A DNA stretch of 64,000 bases. Source: Physcia stellaris. Lineage: Eukaryota; Ascomycota; Lecanoromycetes; Caliciales; Physciaceae. The notes beneath the pieces are model-generated. The model saw only the letters and a program-made list of their open reading frames with translations. It was not told where the DNA came from and searched no databases. Below, one piece after another: positions 12,903 to 24,938 of this stretch (its first letter is position 1; every line of letters starts with the position of its first letter). Position numbers and translations under genes: made by a program. The stretch covers positions 124,001-188,000 of the forward strand of contig JABSSW010000014.1 of assembly GCA_018902385.1 (NCBI GenBank). Direction: 5' to 3'.

Positions 12903-14483
12903 GGCGGATATTGCGGGCGACCAGAAGGTCGCTCTTGTGCCACTTGACCTCCTTCTGGGTTGCTCTCAAGGCTTATCCAACATCATCCGTTGCGCCAACA
13001 GACATTGGTTGATATGTTGATAGTAGTGATCATCAAAGTGGGTGGGCGGGCTCGTAACTCCCGTGATGAAGCGATAGTTTTCGTCCTGAGCTGGGGAGAG
13101 ACCGTACTGGTTTGTTTTGACGAACAAAGCTCGTGGATTGTGCGATTTGAGCTATGCAGACTCGAGGGCAATGAGGACTTGATGGAGACACCCGCGAGGG
13201 TGTTTCTGGGCGAAGATGGCTTGCAGAGAGGGATCGGCCGGCGAATGTTGTGACAGGGGCAGCTTTAAGCGAGATCAAGTTCTAGCACCCCTTTCGGGAC
13301 TTGATACCTAGTTTTCGGAGGGGATACGTTAGTAATAAGCCAGCTTCACTTTATCATTCATTGTACAATAGGATAATTCATTAATTCAAAGAGTCTGTCG
13401 GGCCTTTTGCAAATCAGAATCACTCGAGCATGATCAATTCAGGGAGACGACGATTGCAGCAAAACTCCTTCTACATCCATCCCCCTGATATGTATGCCCC
13501 CGAAAACGTCCCGGGCAGAGGGAGCACCCTTGCTCCCCCAGTGGTGCCCCCTATTATTCCGTCCCAACGTCCAGCAGCAGCGACGGACTTCAAGCTATCA
13601 GTTAGTCAAACTGAAACATAGCAGACCAGGTTCGCCACACGCTATCGGGGCTTTTGTGACAAGGTCGAATCCTCGTTACCTCGTGGCCGTTGGTGATCGC
13701 TGCAAGAGAAGAAGCTTGGAAAGGATTCCGTCCCCACGGTCCGTTCTTTTCGTGAGCTACGAGCGAAGGTGGTGTGGTGGGCCTGTCGCTCCTCTTCCCT
13801 CCCCAAACGTCGAGTGACTAATCCAGCTCCCACTCTTCCGAGGTAAGCAGCCCCGCAGGCAGAAGACAATCGGTGAGCATCTGATGTCAGCAAGTGGTGT
13901 CCTCATCCCGCATCAACATTGTTATCGGAAAAAGCACGGGTGTTCTAGAACTCGTGGTTTTTCGCAGTCGCCAAAAGGGGTGGCTTGAACCCTGAAGAAG
14001 GCAAACCAGTTACCAGACGGCCGGGAAAGAGCGAGCCAAGCCTTGACACCAAGTCTCTCGGCCTGCTCAAGCGTTGAACTCTGATTCGACCAGTGACAGA
14101 CACGCAGAATTACTGCTCGGGACTTCGCACTGCTTCCGCTGCTGCAGCCACGGCACAAGATCTGGGGATCGTGAAGCCCTCTTTGATTGGCTCACCGCTT
14201 CGTCGTCATTCATTCCTTTGATCCTGTACACCGATCAATGTAGGTACGAAGGACATCTCAGCTGAATGCATGCAGAGTCGGCTATATACTCATCCGGTAG
14301 AAGCTTGTTCATGGCAACTCGAGGGTGGCACCTATTGACTGGATGCAGGTACGAATAACGTGGGCTTTGACAGATCGGGTAAAGAATGCTCTCACATCAT
14401 ACTTCTGCAAAAACGAAGAGGCGATCATTTGGCACCTTCATGAGGGATCGTATCTCATACATGCAGCGATATTTCTATCTAGC
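12903..14483. other. Intergenic region upstream of kinesin, downstream of ARP3
   Basis: About 1.6 kb without a supportable gene. The right part is the 3' side of ARP3 and the left part is the kinesin promoter and leader. Short open frames here have no recognisable content. Confidence 0.5.
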
Positions 14484-16162
14484 TCACGTACTGCCGGGCC
14501 CCCCTAGCAATGCGAATCTGCGCACAATGCCTGGACCAAATTAGCAAAAGCACGAGCACAGCTATTGCCATCCTGGACTTGCTGCTGCAGAGAGACAGAG
14601 CGTGATCAACAATCAAGAAGTGGGATAGTGACCACTTACTAGGACCCATCTCATCGTACTCCGCCTTCGTATGGCAATAGCTTCGGAACTCGGGTGTCTG
14701 CCCTAGTAAGCTGCCCCCAAACCACGGTCCATGTTTTTGTCGTTTATGACTGATGACTTGTACCTCCAACCCTCCGCTCCTTGCCCCTCCACTCCTTGCT
14801 TCTGATGCTCGGATGCGATCGTCGACGAGATGTTTGATATCTCGCTGCAACCGCCGTCCAAAGTCGCGATATAGCGTCGAGCCGCCTGAAAGTACAATAT
14901 TTTTATACAATCCTCTTCGGACGTCGATGGGCGATGATTGGATGACGCCATCAACAACGGTAGGTAACGGGGTGAGGAAGTCGGAGGACCATATTTCGGG
15001 ATTGAAGAATATCTCTGGGGCGAGGAAGCGCTCATAACCTACGTCCACGGTTGTCGTTCTCCCGTTAGGCTGAGTGATAGTGTGTTTCTGGAATCGATTG
15101 GGCTCTTTGTCGAATTTGGCGAACTCTTTGACCATGTCCGGACATACGTAACAATACTCTTCCTTCACCCTCTCAGCGGTCTTGAGACTGCTGTCTGGTT
15201 CTCCACGATCTCGTAGGAGTGATTGTACAAAGTATGTGATGTCTCGGCCTGCAATTGGTATGCTCTTGATACTGCTGCCAATCACATAGCCTTCTGCCAC
15301 AGGGATGACATGGGTGACACCATCGCCAGAATCAATGACTGTGCCCGTAAGCGAACGATCCGAGACTTTTGAGGATGTCCATGAGGCGGCGAGGGCAAGG
15401 ACTGCTTGTACGGCGATGTAAAGGCCTGCGCAGTTGAAAGATTCAAACATGATCTCAGCGGTGTTTTCACGATTCTCAGGAGGGTTCAAGGGCTGATACG
15501 GTTGTCAGCGAATACAAGAGGGGAACAATATTCCAATGTACATACTGGCTCTGTGAGGAGAAAGTAGTGGTCTTCTGGTTCAACGCGGAGGTATTTGAAT
15601 ATTGAATTTGACCAGAAGCGTTCCATATGGTCCTGTGCGGATGTTAGTCCTACTCTATCTCTGGCGGCCCCTTTAGACTCACCCAATTCTCAACTTGACC
15701 ATGCCGTACAGGATAGTGTATGCCATAGCCTGATCCGCATTAGAAAGCAGTCCTGCGCAGCAGCGTGGATGCCCCACCATACCCGGTCCACTTGACGCTG
15801 TAATCGCCTCATCCCCTATGAAGAAGTCCAAATCTTCCGTTCCTCTCTTCGCCGATAAATTGCTTCCCCCAGTACCTCCTGTGAGGAATGATGGTTTATT
15901 TGCGACTGCTGGCCGCCCAGAACCCGATCCCCCCGAGCCCCCAACCCCACCTTTCGTGGCTATCGCTGTAGGGAAGACGAAGGAAGGAGAGTCATTGCCA
16001 GCAAAACCTGTGGTTATTTAGCACTCGTCAGACGCAGCAACCCAATAGACCATACCAAGCTTAGAGAACCCTGTTCCGCTGTTGCGCCGTTAGCTAAGTG
16101 AGGACTCGAGAGTGGTAAGAGTCTTACTTGTCCATGACAACAGCAGGCGTTTGGTTAGCCAT
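14484..16162 (-). CDS. ARP3: Actin-related protein 3 (Arp2/3 complex subunit)
   Basis: Arp3 is a core subunit of the Arp2/3 complex that nucleates branched actin at endocytic patches. The seven exons give 438 aa, the usual family length: 16128-16162, 16056-16078, 15783-16007, 15683-15729, 15546-15632, 14640-15492, 14484-14530 (coding order). The protein starts [20 protein letters not shown]. It has the actin-fold nucleotide motifs [14 protein letters not shown] and LSGGSTLY, the Arp3 segment [19 protein letters not shown], and the typical end [14 protein letters not shown] Gly/Ser-rich insert near residues 35-50 is common in fungal Arp3. The last intron (14531-14639, 109 nt) must be removed to reach the conserved C-terminus; reading through gives an unrelated tail. 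It is divergent from the SmF gene. Confidence 0.96.
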
Positions 16163-16429
16163 GATGGGGAACAGAAAGACAGACGCTCAATGCCGCACTC
16201 CCGCGACAAGTAAATAAAAATTTAATCGTTCATGTCAAGCCATGACTTTGGCGAACAAATACTTCAGCTCTCCAATTAGGCACGAATATTGTGCCCTGTC
16301 AAGCGCGCGTTTGCCCGCTAGCCGAGGTCTCGGATCAACCTTTCTCCGTCACATTTCGAGGGCCAATAAGAAGATTAAATCGAAATTATACAGCTCTTTC
16401 AAGCAGCCACTTACTTAGAGAAACCTACA
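16163..16429. promoter_or_regulatory. Shared bidirectional promoter of ARP3 and SmF
   Basis: The two start codons lie 267 bp apart on opposite strands, so both promoters must sit here or overlap the other gene's leader. I cannot assign specific factor sites. Confidence 0.6.
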
Positions 16430-16898
16430 ATGAGCGTCAGTATCAATCAATGGCTCTCCGGAGGCTATGAAAGCTGACAGGTCCTATAGTTCGTACCGCT
16501 AAACCCGCGACCAATGCTACAGTCCCTGTAAATATTCCCTTCACCTGCATCCACGAAGCCTGGCTAATCACGGACGACAGCGTGAACGAGGATGTCATAA
16601 TACGGCTGAAGTGGGGGCAAACAGAATACAAAGGCACACTTATAAGTGTGGATTCATACATGAACATTCAACTCTCGAATACGGAGGAATTCATTGATGG
16701 GAAAAGCACGGGTGCTTTGGGGCAGGTTTTGATAAGGTTAGCCATATTCAAGTTCCTGTGGATATGGCCCATACCACCGAGATTGTTCAACGTACAAGTA
16801 CTAATGGCTAATCCTTGCTCGTGTGCAGATGTAACAATGTTCTATGGATATCTGGAGCGAAAGGGTTGAAGCAAGAGGATATTGCTATGGACGGTTGA
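16430..16898 (+). CDS. SMX3: Small nuclear ribonucleoprotein F (SmF)
   Basis: SmF is one of seven Sm proteins forming the ring on U1, U2, U4 and U5 snRNAs in the spliceosome. The product is 89 aa, the usual size. Exons: 16430-16435, 16490-16527, 16581-16736, 16829-16898. The first coding exon is only six bases (ATGAGC). Sm1 and Sm2 motifs are evident: [16 protein letters not shown] and [15 protein letters not shown], then [14 protein letters not shown]. The N-terminus [15 protein letters not shown] matches the family. Other genes in this window with many introns depend on the machine it belongs to, but there is no operon-like link. The symbol is the yeast name for SmF. Confidence 0.95.
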
Positions 16899-18450
16899 TA
16901 GCGAGTTTGGACGAAGGAAAGAGCCTGAGGTTATGGAGTCTGTCACGATGAAAAGAGCATGCAGATCTTCTGCTAACTCGATTCCCACAAGCAAAGCATC
17001 GTGATACATGCTTCTACCCTAGCATTTGCAGGTGATGGTGACTGGTGGAGGTGTGCGACGATGTATGCACCTCTCAGAAAATATCCCCGTGGTTGGTGTT
17101 GTATTTGTGCGACATCTCTTGCAATTCACCCCGAAGTTATTCAATTTACAATGCTCTAGCTACCGTGCATCGTCGAAGACTTGCCAGAACACTCTCATGC
17201 CTCCCTCGCCGACCAGTCAACCCACGTCTCTCAGGTGACGGATGAGTCGAGACAAACAAAAGGCCGATAAATGAAAAAGAACGTCAAGTGAGAGAGGGGC
17301 AGTCCGTGAGTTGACGGTCGGTCGAGATGGATCGCTGCATGACTCTCGTTGGCGATTGTTCGTGCCTTATGCTGACAATGCTGCTGCTAAATTCAAGAAT
17401 AGCGCTGAAACATTCTTACTGGGGCATTCGATCTATGCAAAGCTACGCTGCTTCGACTGTAAAATTACATCCTACAAGAGCGGTGCGATTTGTGTACAAC
17501 TCTAGGAAATGTGATAAGATGAATGAAGTCCGGACGTAGGAGTTCGAAGATTTCGAAAGAGAAAGAACTTTTTCTAAGAAAGCGGCTGATTCTGGATTTA
17601 GATTGGGAAGACTTTGGGATTGCGCAAGCAGAGAGTCATTAATAGCAGTCGCATGTGTAGCCACAGATTTGGCGTCTCAAATCCTGAAGTCGAATATTGG
17701 CTAATCTTCAATGTACTAGGATTTTCACCCGTTTGCATCTCAGATTTGGTAATCCGGCGATGAAGTCATGCATCGGAAATACATCCGATTCAGATTCATC
17801 AATCTCAAACGGCCCTAAGATTGTCTCGTCCGGTCGGAACATGCATGCAATCACAGCTCGCAGTAACGGTTCGTTGGGCCATTGCAAGGACCCAGCTGAG
17901 CATGCGCCATTTACAGATCGCGACTCCACAGGCCACTTATTGTCAAAGGTTTGCAAAGTGATCGCTCATGCAAGTGCGCTTATACTGTAAGAGCGGGCAG
18001 GACTCGCTGCTGTGAATTGAGGTCGGTTTGAGCGGAGAAATCCCCTCCAAGATCCCCATTCGTAATCCACTGATCGCGATTTGGCAAGCTCGGAGATTTT
18101 AAGGTATCCAAAAGTCGGCGCTTGAGACTAAACTTACCTTTTTCAGCTCTCGTATTCTTGTCTATGCAGTTGTACGAGATTAGGATCTCAAAAGGATCGC
18201 TTTTACGGAATCGGCCCTATTTTGCGTCTTCCGACTAAGCACTGTAGACAGTAGGCGCCATCTTCATGCAGAACCACAACCGGATGCCTCGGATGATGGA
18301 TGTGAAAGTGCACGTCAACGGACTACCTCAAATACTGCAATTTAAAGTACGTTGTTTCTCCTTATTTGAGATGACTAGCAAGATGTTAATGGCCAGTTGC
18401 CTCGCATCTCACTCACATCTGCACTAACATCATCTCCAAAAACTATCAAA
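16899..18450. other. Intergenic region
   Basis: About 1.55 kb. I see no supportable gene. A minus-strand open stretch of 73 codons near 17443-17664 has a protein-like composition but no ATG and no recognisable domain. The final part, rich in CA and CT with ATCAAA just before the ATG at 18451, looks like a fungal 5' leader. Confidence 0.45.
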
Positions 18451-19122
18451 ATGCATTGTTCATCTAGCGTTACTATCATTGGTATATTTCATTTTCTGTT
18501 CACATTTCACGTTGCGGCGGTACCATTCTCCAGCTCTGCATTTCTCGAGTTCACAAAGATCAATACATCTTCGATCGGGGAACAAAATCATGCGCTCAAT
18601 GAGCAAGCACTCACAAGTTCAGTCTCCGCGAATGCTACGCTCCAATCAACCCATCAACCATGGCCACCCGCTCCATTCAATTTCCGATCCGAGAAATCGC
18701 CAGAATGGGTTTTGAACATCCACTCCTACGCTTCCGCGGAGCTCATCTACCGTCAGAAATGGGCCTTGTTGGCCATCTGCACCGAATACATCAAATGGCT
18801 AAGTCGAGTCCGTGATCTCGCGAAGATGCCCGCCCGGACAGTCGTCATGGTAACAGACCAGACTTCACCGACAGATCTCTCACGCGAGGACGTCGAGATC
18901 GCCTTCTTCAATTCTGCCCACGAGCCCGGGGCCGAGTTTCGCGTGGGGGATGCGATCGAGATCCTCAATATGATTTCGAGGACTGTGATTACCGGTGATA
19001 TGCGGGATCTGGTGAGGACAGTGGCTCATTATGCGGAAGCGAGACCGATACGCAACGTTAGGGTTTTCAAACGGATTGCTATACGTCCGAAGACGAAGTT
19101 GCTCTCTACCGCTGTTGCATAA
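18451..19122 (+). CDS. Hypothetical secreted protein, 223 aa
   Basis: I do not recognise the family. The start at 18451 is chosen over an upstream in-frame codon because it follows a typical fungal leader (ATCAAAATG) and begins a clear signal peptide: Met, a short polar start, a hydrophobic run (VTIIGIFHFLFTF) and an AVP-like cleavage region near residue 25. The mature part has two N-glycosylation sequons (NTSS, NATL) early on, then a more structured second half rich in charged and aliphatic residues, with no intron. It has few cysteines, which is unlike a classic small cysteine-rich effector. Length and openness without introns support a real gene; function is unknown. Confidence 0.65.
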   Translation: MHCSSSVTIIGIFHFLFTFHVAAVPFSSSAFLEFTKINTSSIGEQNHALNEQALTSSVSANATLQSTHQPWPPAPFNFRSEKSPEWVLNIHSYASAELIYRQKWALLAICTEYIKWLSRVRDLAKMPARTVVMVTDQTSPTDLSREDVEIAFFNSAHEPGAEFRVGDAIEILNMISRTVITGDMRDLVRTVAHYAEARPIRNVRVFKRIAIRPKTKLLSTAVA

Positions 19123-20750
19123 AGCATACATACTGGGATTTTGATGCCTTCATGCAGCCGCCATTCAACGGTTTAGCTAAGGGTGAACGGTGTTACTCCG
19201 GTCTGAAATAAGGTTGAACGGTTTGAATCTGGTTTTGCTTGCCGTCAAAAGCGCCACGCAAAGCCATGCAATGTACCTAGTCGACGAGCTTCGAACCACA
19301 TTAGTTCGGCAGAGTAAAGTAGTATCCACGTGACAGTCACGAACAAAATTCGAAGTCTTTAAGAGCCATTAGACACCTAGTGTTGAGACCATGATATCGT
19401 CCTTTACTTCCCAACCCTTTTCCCATGTGCTCTATTAGAACCACCCCAGCCTATCCCCCTTCAAAGGCCTTCAATCCATAATCCAATGCAGAAATGCTAT
19501 ATTCATCACAGTAGACCCAGAGAAACAAATCGGATGATGTCCGTACTCAAATTTCCCATCAAAAGTCCACTTGGTCCTTATCCCTCTAGCGCAACTTTAC
19601 TTTCCTTCTTCTCAGTGGCTTTCTTCACACTCTTTGAGCATCTTCTCGAGTTTTTGACACAGCATTGGTGATAGTAGCCCATGACAATGATGCCATTGAT
19701 GAAGCCAACGTTATCCCACAGCCATCGAAGCTGTCGATCGTAAAAACTGCGCCAAAGCTGAGAAAGACCGGCGAAAATTACAGTTTGGGATATTTTGACC
19801 TTTTTTTTCCGGCGGAGAAGATAAGTAGTGAGTAGTAATACTGGCATGATGACAGGAAATCCGTCAAGACTGAAATCTAAAATATATAAATCAGCACAAC
19901 CAACTCCCAAAAAACCATGAGATAGCTATAAGTCATAATTGTCACACCAATCCTTCGCTTCAAAAATTCGATAACATCGCGCACCGCAAGGACGTGAACA
20001 AGGCTGATATCGTGACGACTGTACGTGATAACAAAAGCTCTTTGATAACGATTCGTGTCCATGTCCGTCGTGGTGCCCTACCTCCTCAAAGCTACAGTAT
20101 CTCGACTATCCCACAATTTGCTTTTCCCGAATGGGCCGGGCGGTCGAATCCTGTGATCTCGAGACCCCTTTTGCCTTTATGCCTTTTCTTTTTCTCCTAT
20201 TTCGTTCCCGCGATTCATTACCGTTTTTTATGGATGAAAGTACCAACAAAGATCCGAGATTACTGTTCACGGTAAATGGAACACGCAAATGATCTTGCCT
20301 TGAACATGGGGAAGGGGGGTAGGAGGCCGTTGGATGTGTTGATTGGCCAAATCGGAAGAGAAGCAGCGCGCAGTGTTGTAGCTGCACATATCATCATGCG
20401 AAAACAGATGTAGGTAGCCGATCACAGAGTCTTTCCGGAAGAGCAAGTTGAGGGGTCTGAAAGAACCGAACATAACTTCCAAAGCGACCATCAATGTTAT
20501 TGATTGCTTGTCGAAGCACCCAATCATCCATTGCAGATGGCCCTGATCGTTCCTGGACAACATTTTGCAGCGCCGATCACTTTTGTACACGATAGTGATG
20601 TTCTGAAAATAAGAAATGCATTCCAAACGCTGGCGATGTAAACCACAGAGATATCGCCTACCTCATAATCGTACACTACGCAACGCCTCGCACCCATCCT
20701 TCCCTTTTTGAGATGCTAGCTATACCCGACGCCAATCCCGATGTCCTGAA
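19123..20750. other. Intergenic region between convergent genes
   Basis: About 1.6 kb, moderately AT-rich, with T-rich tracts near 19801-19810 and 20165-20230. No gene recognised. It should hold the 3' ends of the secreted-protein gene and the kinase gene. Confidence 0.5.
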
Positions 20751-22873
20751 CTACCTCCCATCCGCATCTTCCCCATCATGATGCAACGTAACACTGTTGA
20801 ATTCCTCAAACGGATCCGCAATCTCACCAGCTGGTGTCGCCAGACCAGAGTCCAATGGAACTCCTTTAACTGCGGTGACAGCTTTGGTACTAAGTCCCAG
20901 AGCTGGCACGTTTGTTCCACCAAGTGCGCCTGCGCCCATGTCGACACTGGATTGTGATTCTTTCACGTTCCGGAAATTGACTGTGTCGATTGCCCGACCT
21001 TGGTGAGGGATCATTGGAGGCTTCATGTGACGGAGAAGAGCCCATTGGGTACTGCGGAAGAAAGGATGGGTCTTAACGTCTGATGCGCCGGCGCGGGATC
21101 CTATTCGACGGAGTTCATCTTTGATAAGAAGTTTGCGAATCAGTGATTTACATAGGCTAGGGAACAAGTCAGCCAAAGCCAATATGCGCCCGAAGCAGCA
21201 GCTTACTTCGATATTTGTGGCGCACCGGAGTGCTCAGGGAAAGGAACATCGTCGCGGAGGATATTCGCAAACGTGGCATTTCGATTCTTGCCTTTGAAGG
21301 GTGTGGTGCCGAAAAGCATTTCGTAGACCAATATACCAAGTGTCCACCAATCAACCGCGCTGGTATGACCACAGCCCTTGATAACCTCTGGTGCAATGTA
21401 TTCTTCAGTTCCGACGAATGAATTTGTTCGGAAGTTGGCTATACAGGATTTGGTATCGATCGTAGGTAAGGAAGTGGGTGTAGCGCCGTTGCGTCCAACG
21501 ATCATGGTTGGAGCTCCGCCAGGATCCGACTGCTTTGATAAATCAAAGTCTGATAACATGATGTGCCCAGACTGATGTAGAAGAATATCTGTAGGAATCA
21601 GCTCCCGACTCGCACTCTATCGAGGTCTATTCATACTTTCTGGCTTTAGGTCCCGATAGATAAAGCCCATCAGGTGAAGATATTCAAGCGCTGCTGTGAC
21701 TTCACCTGCATAGAATCGTGCATCGTCTTCCGGTATGCACTTTCCAGGACGCGTTTGAAGTGCTATACTTTGTCAGCCAGTCTTCGAGCCTTGATATCAA
21801 CGTCACACACCTCGGAAAAACTCCCCTCCACTGCAGTATTCCATACATAGATAAAGATGATCCTCAGATTGGAAGGAATGATATAAGGTCACGATGAAGG
21901 GGTGATTGCTGGTGGCTAAAATCTCCTGCTCCGCCAAGGCACGCTTGATCTTATTTCTCTTGATCATCTCTTTCTTGCTTAGGACTTGTTCTTGTCAGCA
22001 TGTGCTATGGGTGGGCGCGATTGAACTGATACCTTTCATAGCATACAATCTGCTCGACTTCTTCTCCCGGACTAGATATACCTTTCCAACATCGCCTTTC
22101 CCAATCAGCTTGATCTTATCAAAACTGCTTGGGCCGACCTCCACATTTCGGACTTTGATTGAATTTGAGCTGTACGTTCTTCTAAAAGCGATCGACTGCC
22201 GGATCTGTCCAGGTGATGGTAACTTGCCATCGGAATTCGGTATAGGTAGAAGATGACCTCCCTTGTGGTCAACCATTCCCAAGGTAGGCTCTCCAGGAAT
22301 CTGTACCAAGGGCTCCTTGCCAAGATCTGCGGTGGATGGTCGTTCGTTGTTGGTTTTCGGGGTCTGAAAGAGTCCCTGAGCATTGGGCGCTGACGCGACC
22401 CTTCTCAGCTTTCTCGCCAACTCTTCTTTGCCAGCAGTTGTAGCTTGGTCGTTTGCTCCGCTGACTGCCTCAACTTTGGTCTTTGGGGTATCCGGAGGGG
22501 AAGGAGGTACGCTGCTGTCATTGTGATGTCGTATAGCCGGAGGGCCTTGATGTGCGAAGTACGGATTGGCATAGGCTGTAGGCGACATATGTTCTTCCAG
22601 GGCGTTCCCTTCACTCGCCACAGTTGCTGACCTGTTCCGGCCCATACCTAAGAAGCGAGACTGCCTGTTCTTGCTTTCGGATTTGGGCGTAACCGTTCCG
22701 TCAGTATTGAGACTCGTGCTGCTTCCCAAGCTGTTGATGCGGAAGAAATTCCTGAGTTTCGGGAAGTGACCAGGGCCATTGGCCTGCTTGCTCGAGCTTG
22801 ACAGCCCGGAGAAGTTCCGTTTCTCGGAAGGCATTGTAGAGCTGTTCGACGAGGATCCAAACAGCTGGGTCAT
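20751..22873 (-). CDS. nrc-2: AGC-family serine/threonine kinase, NRC-2/FPK1/KIN82 type
   Basis: Members phosphorylate phospholipid flippases at the plasma membrane (yeast Fpk1) and control growth polarity and conidiation (Neurospora NRC-2). Five exons give 642 aa: 22033-22873, 21811-21984, 21637-21762, 21207-21588, 20751-21156 (coding order). Residues 1-245 are Ser/Pro-rich and likely regulatory. The kinase domain follows: glycine loop [13 protein letters not shown], lysine in YAMKV, catalytic YRDLKPENILL, the DFD variant of DFG (DFDLSKQ) usual in this subfamily, activation segment [11 protein letters not shown], then [15 protein letters not shown]. The C-terminal AGC tail includes VNFRNVKES. 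An upstream coding exon cannot be excluded, but the Met at 22873 reads well. The subfamily call rests on DFDLS and the overall match; I am fairly sure. Confidence 0.93.
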
Positions 22874-23381
22874 GCCTCGAGCCGGGGAAGTCTCCTGACA
22901 GTCAGAGAGACTGCGTTAGATACGTCAATACGAGCACATAAGCAATGTGGAGGAGCAGAAAGGTGGAGAGGAATGTAAATCAATGCTGAAGAGGGGCCAT
23001 AATGTAAGGTGCTGTGGTAGCACTTGGGTTCAATCTGTCAAGCCAGACTTTGTATATTGTAAGATACAGTCTCTGAAAGATTGTTGCAAGCTGGTTTCAA
23101 ACACGAGAGCGTGTACGATGAATGAGTGAGACAAGGTATGGTCCCCTTTAGTAATTCCATCGATACGATAGTAGATCCGAGGGTCCCTGTCGGGCGGAGT
23201 AGCGGCAATTGGCGCCGGGAGGCTTGTCTATTTTGGGAAGCTCGACATCTTCAAGCTTCACAAACCAGAGCAACTCTTGAATGCTGTATACTGTGTCACT
23301 TCCATGCGAGATCCGAAGTATGTCTCCATGAATTTGTTACCTCTCGTAATTTCCATGGTTTGAATCTTTATCGCCGCCAAC
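22874..23381. promoter_or_regulatory. Divergent promoter region of the kinase and dihydroorotase genes
   Basis: The start codons of the two genes lie 508 bp apart on opposite strands. No further gene is seen. Both promoters are expected here; no factor sites can be assigned. Confidence 0.5.
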
Positions 23382-24938
23382 ATGAATCTCGACCATGTCT
23401 CTCTCCCTCCTACAGCAGACTTTCACGTTCACTTACGTGACGGGGCAATCATGGAAGCAGTCACCCCATTGATTAGAGGAGGCGGTGTCGACACAGTGTA
23501 TGTCATGGTAGGTAGATCCATTTTACTTTTATCCTTGTCAATCCTCACCTTTCGGCTTCAGCTATGACCTTTCAGAGTCTATCTTCCGCATCGCCTTAGC
23601 ACATCCTTTGAAGCTTGTTTCCTAGTAAAGAAACTCTTGTTTCCGGGATTGAGGAGAAAATGGGGATAGGATTGAGTCACCTTGACGCCTACTAGTCTAT
23701 CAATGTGTTTCTTCATCCTTCCCGTGGGATGGAATGGCAGCTGTTTCCTTAGGGTTCATTACTAGAGATCTAATCATGTTCAAGAACGGGGTTCCGTCCA
23801 GACCAGCCTATGACATATTTCGAATTCACTTATATCTTCAAATTCAGATATCTCTCGTCTCTCAATTTGTTCCCAATGCGAAGCGCTTATCGTTCTTCAG
23901 CCCAACCTCAATCCTCCAATCACGAACACACAAGCGGCTCTTGCATACCACGACCGTCTCCAAAAACTCGCCCCCGATGTGACCTTCCTAATGACGCTCT
24001 ATCTCCATCCTTCAATCACACCTGGCACCATTGAGGAAGCCGCTCGAGCGGGCATTGTGGGTGTCAAAGCATATCCCGCAGGCGTGACCACCAACTCCCA
24101 AGCCGGCGTGCTGAACTGGGAGCAATACTATCCAGTCTTCGAAGCCATGCAAACGAGAGGTCTGGTCCTCAATTTACACGGAGAAGTACCGGGATCGTCC
24201 TCTACAGACACTGAAGAGGTTTCCGTCATGACCGCAGAACCTCTCTTTCTCCCTACTTTGATCAAATTGCATAGAGATTTCCCTCGTCTGAAGATCGTCC
24301 TCGAACACTGCACTACGCGTCAGGCGTTGGAAACAGTTATGATATGCGGCCCGACAGTCGTGGCAACTATTACTGCCCATCACTTATGGATTACGGTGGA
24401 CGACGTATGCGGGGACGTGTTCAACTTCTGCAAACCCGTGGCTAAGACGACAGTCGATCGAATTGCGCTTCTACAAGCTGCAGTTTCAGGGAACAGTAAA
24501 TTCTTCTTCGGTAAGCCTAACACCGAGGTTCTTGAACCTCAGCGGGAATCTGGTGATGCTAATGTGCCAAAAGGAAGCGACTCTGCGCCTCACACCCTGG
24601 AAGCTAAGAAAAGCGGCAAAAAGGCTCCTGCTGGCTGCTTCACCCAAGGTTGGACCACTCAGCTGGTCGTTGCTGCTATCGAAGAAGGTGTCCGAAGGGG
24701 TTGGATACAGGAGTCAGACGCTCTGTTCAAAAACCTGCAAGGCTTTCTAAGTGACTACGGAAGAGCGTTCTACAGAATCCAACATCCAGAGTCTAACGCC
24801 AGACCTGGAAGAATAATCTTGGAGCGAAAGGGCGAGAAGATCCCGGAGGTGGTTGCGAGTGAGGATCAGAGCATCCAGGTTGTACCTTTCAAAAGTGGCG
24901 ACGAAGTCTTGAGTCTCAGATGGGTGACTGGAGACTGA
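23382..24938 (+). CDS. URA4: Dihydroorotase (monofunctional, pyrimidine synthesis)
   Basis: It cyclises carbamoyl aspartate to dihydroorotate in de novo pyrimidine synthesis, in the cytosol. The 366-aa product matches single-function dihydroorotases. Zinc and active-site motifs are the N-terminal DFHVHLRDG, the carboxylated lysine in VGVKAYPAG, histidines in LNLHGE and LEHCTT, and the late aspartate in GSDSAPH. Exons: 23382-23507, 23901-24510, 24574-24938. Intron 1 is 393 nt, long for this window, and joins VYVM to PNLNPPIT exactly as conserved. Intron 2 (63 nt) is in frame without a stop; removing it restores FFFGSDSAPH, so it is a true intron and retention would separate two active-site segments. 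Confidence 0.95.

Noticed and set aside
13650-13680. tRNA B-box-like GGTCGAATCC
   Set aside because: No matching A box or cloverleaf arms around it.
17443-17664. Minus-strand open stretch of 73 codons
   Set aside because: Protein-like composition but no ATG, no splice partner found and no family recognised.
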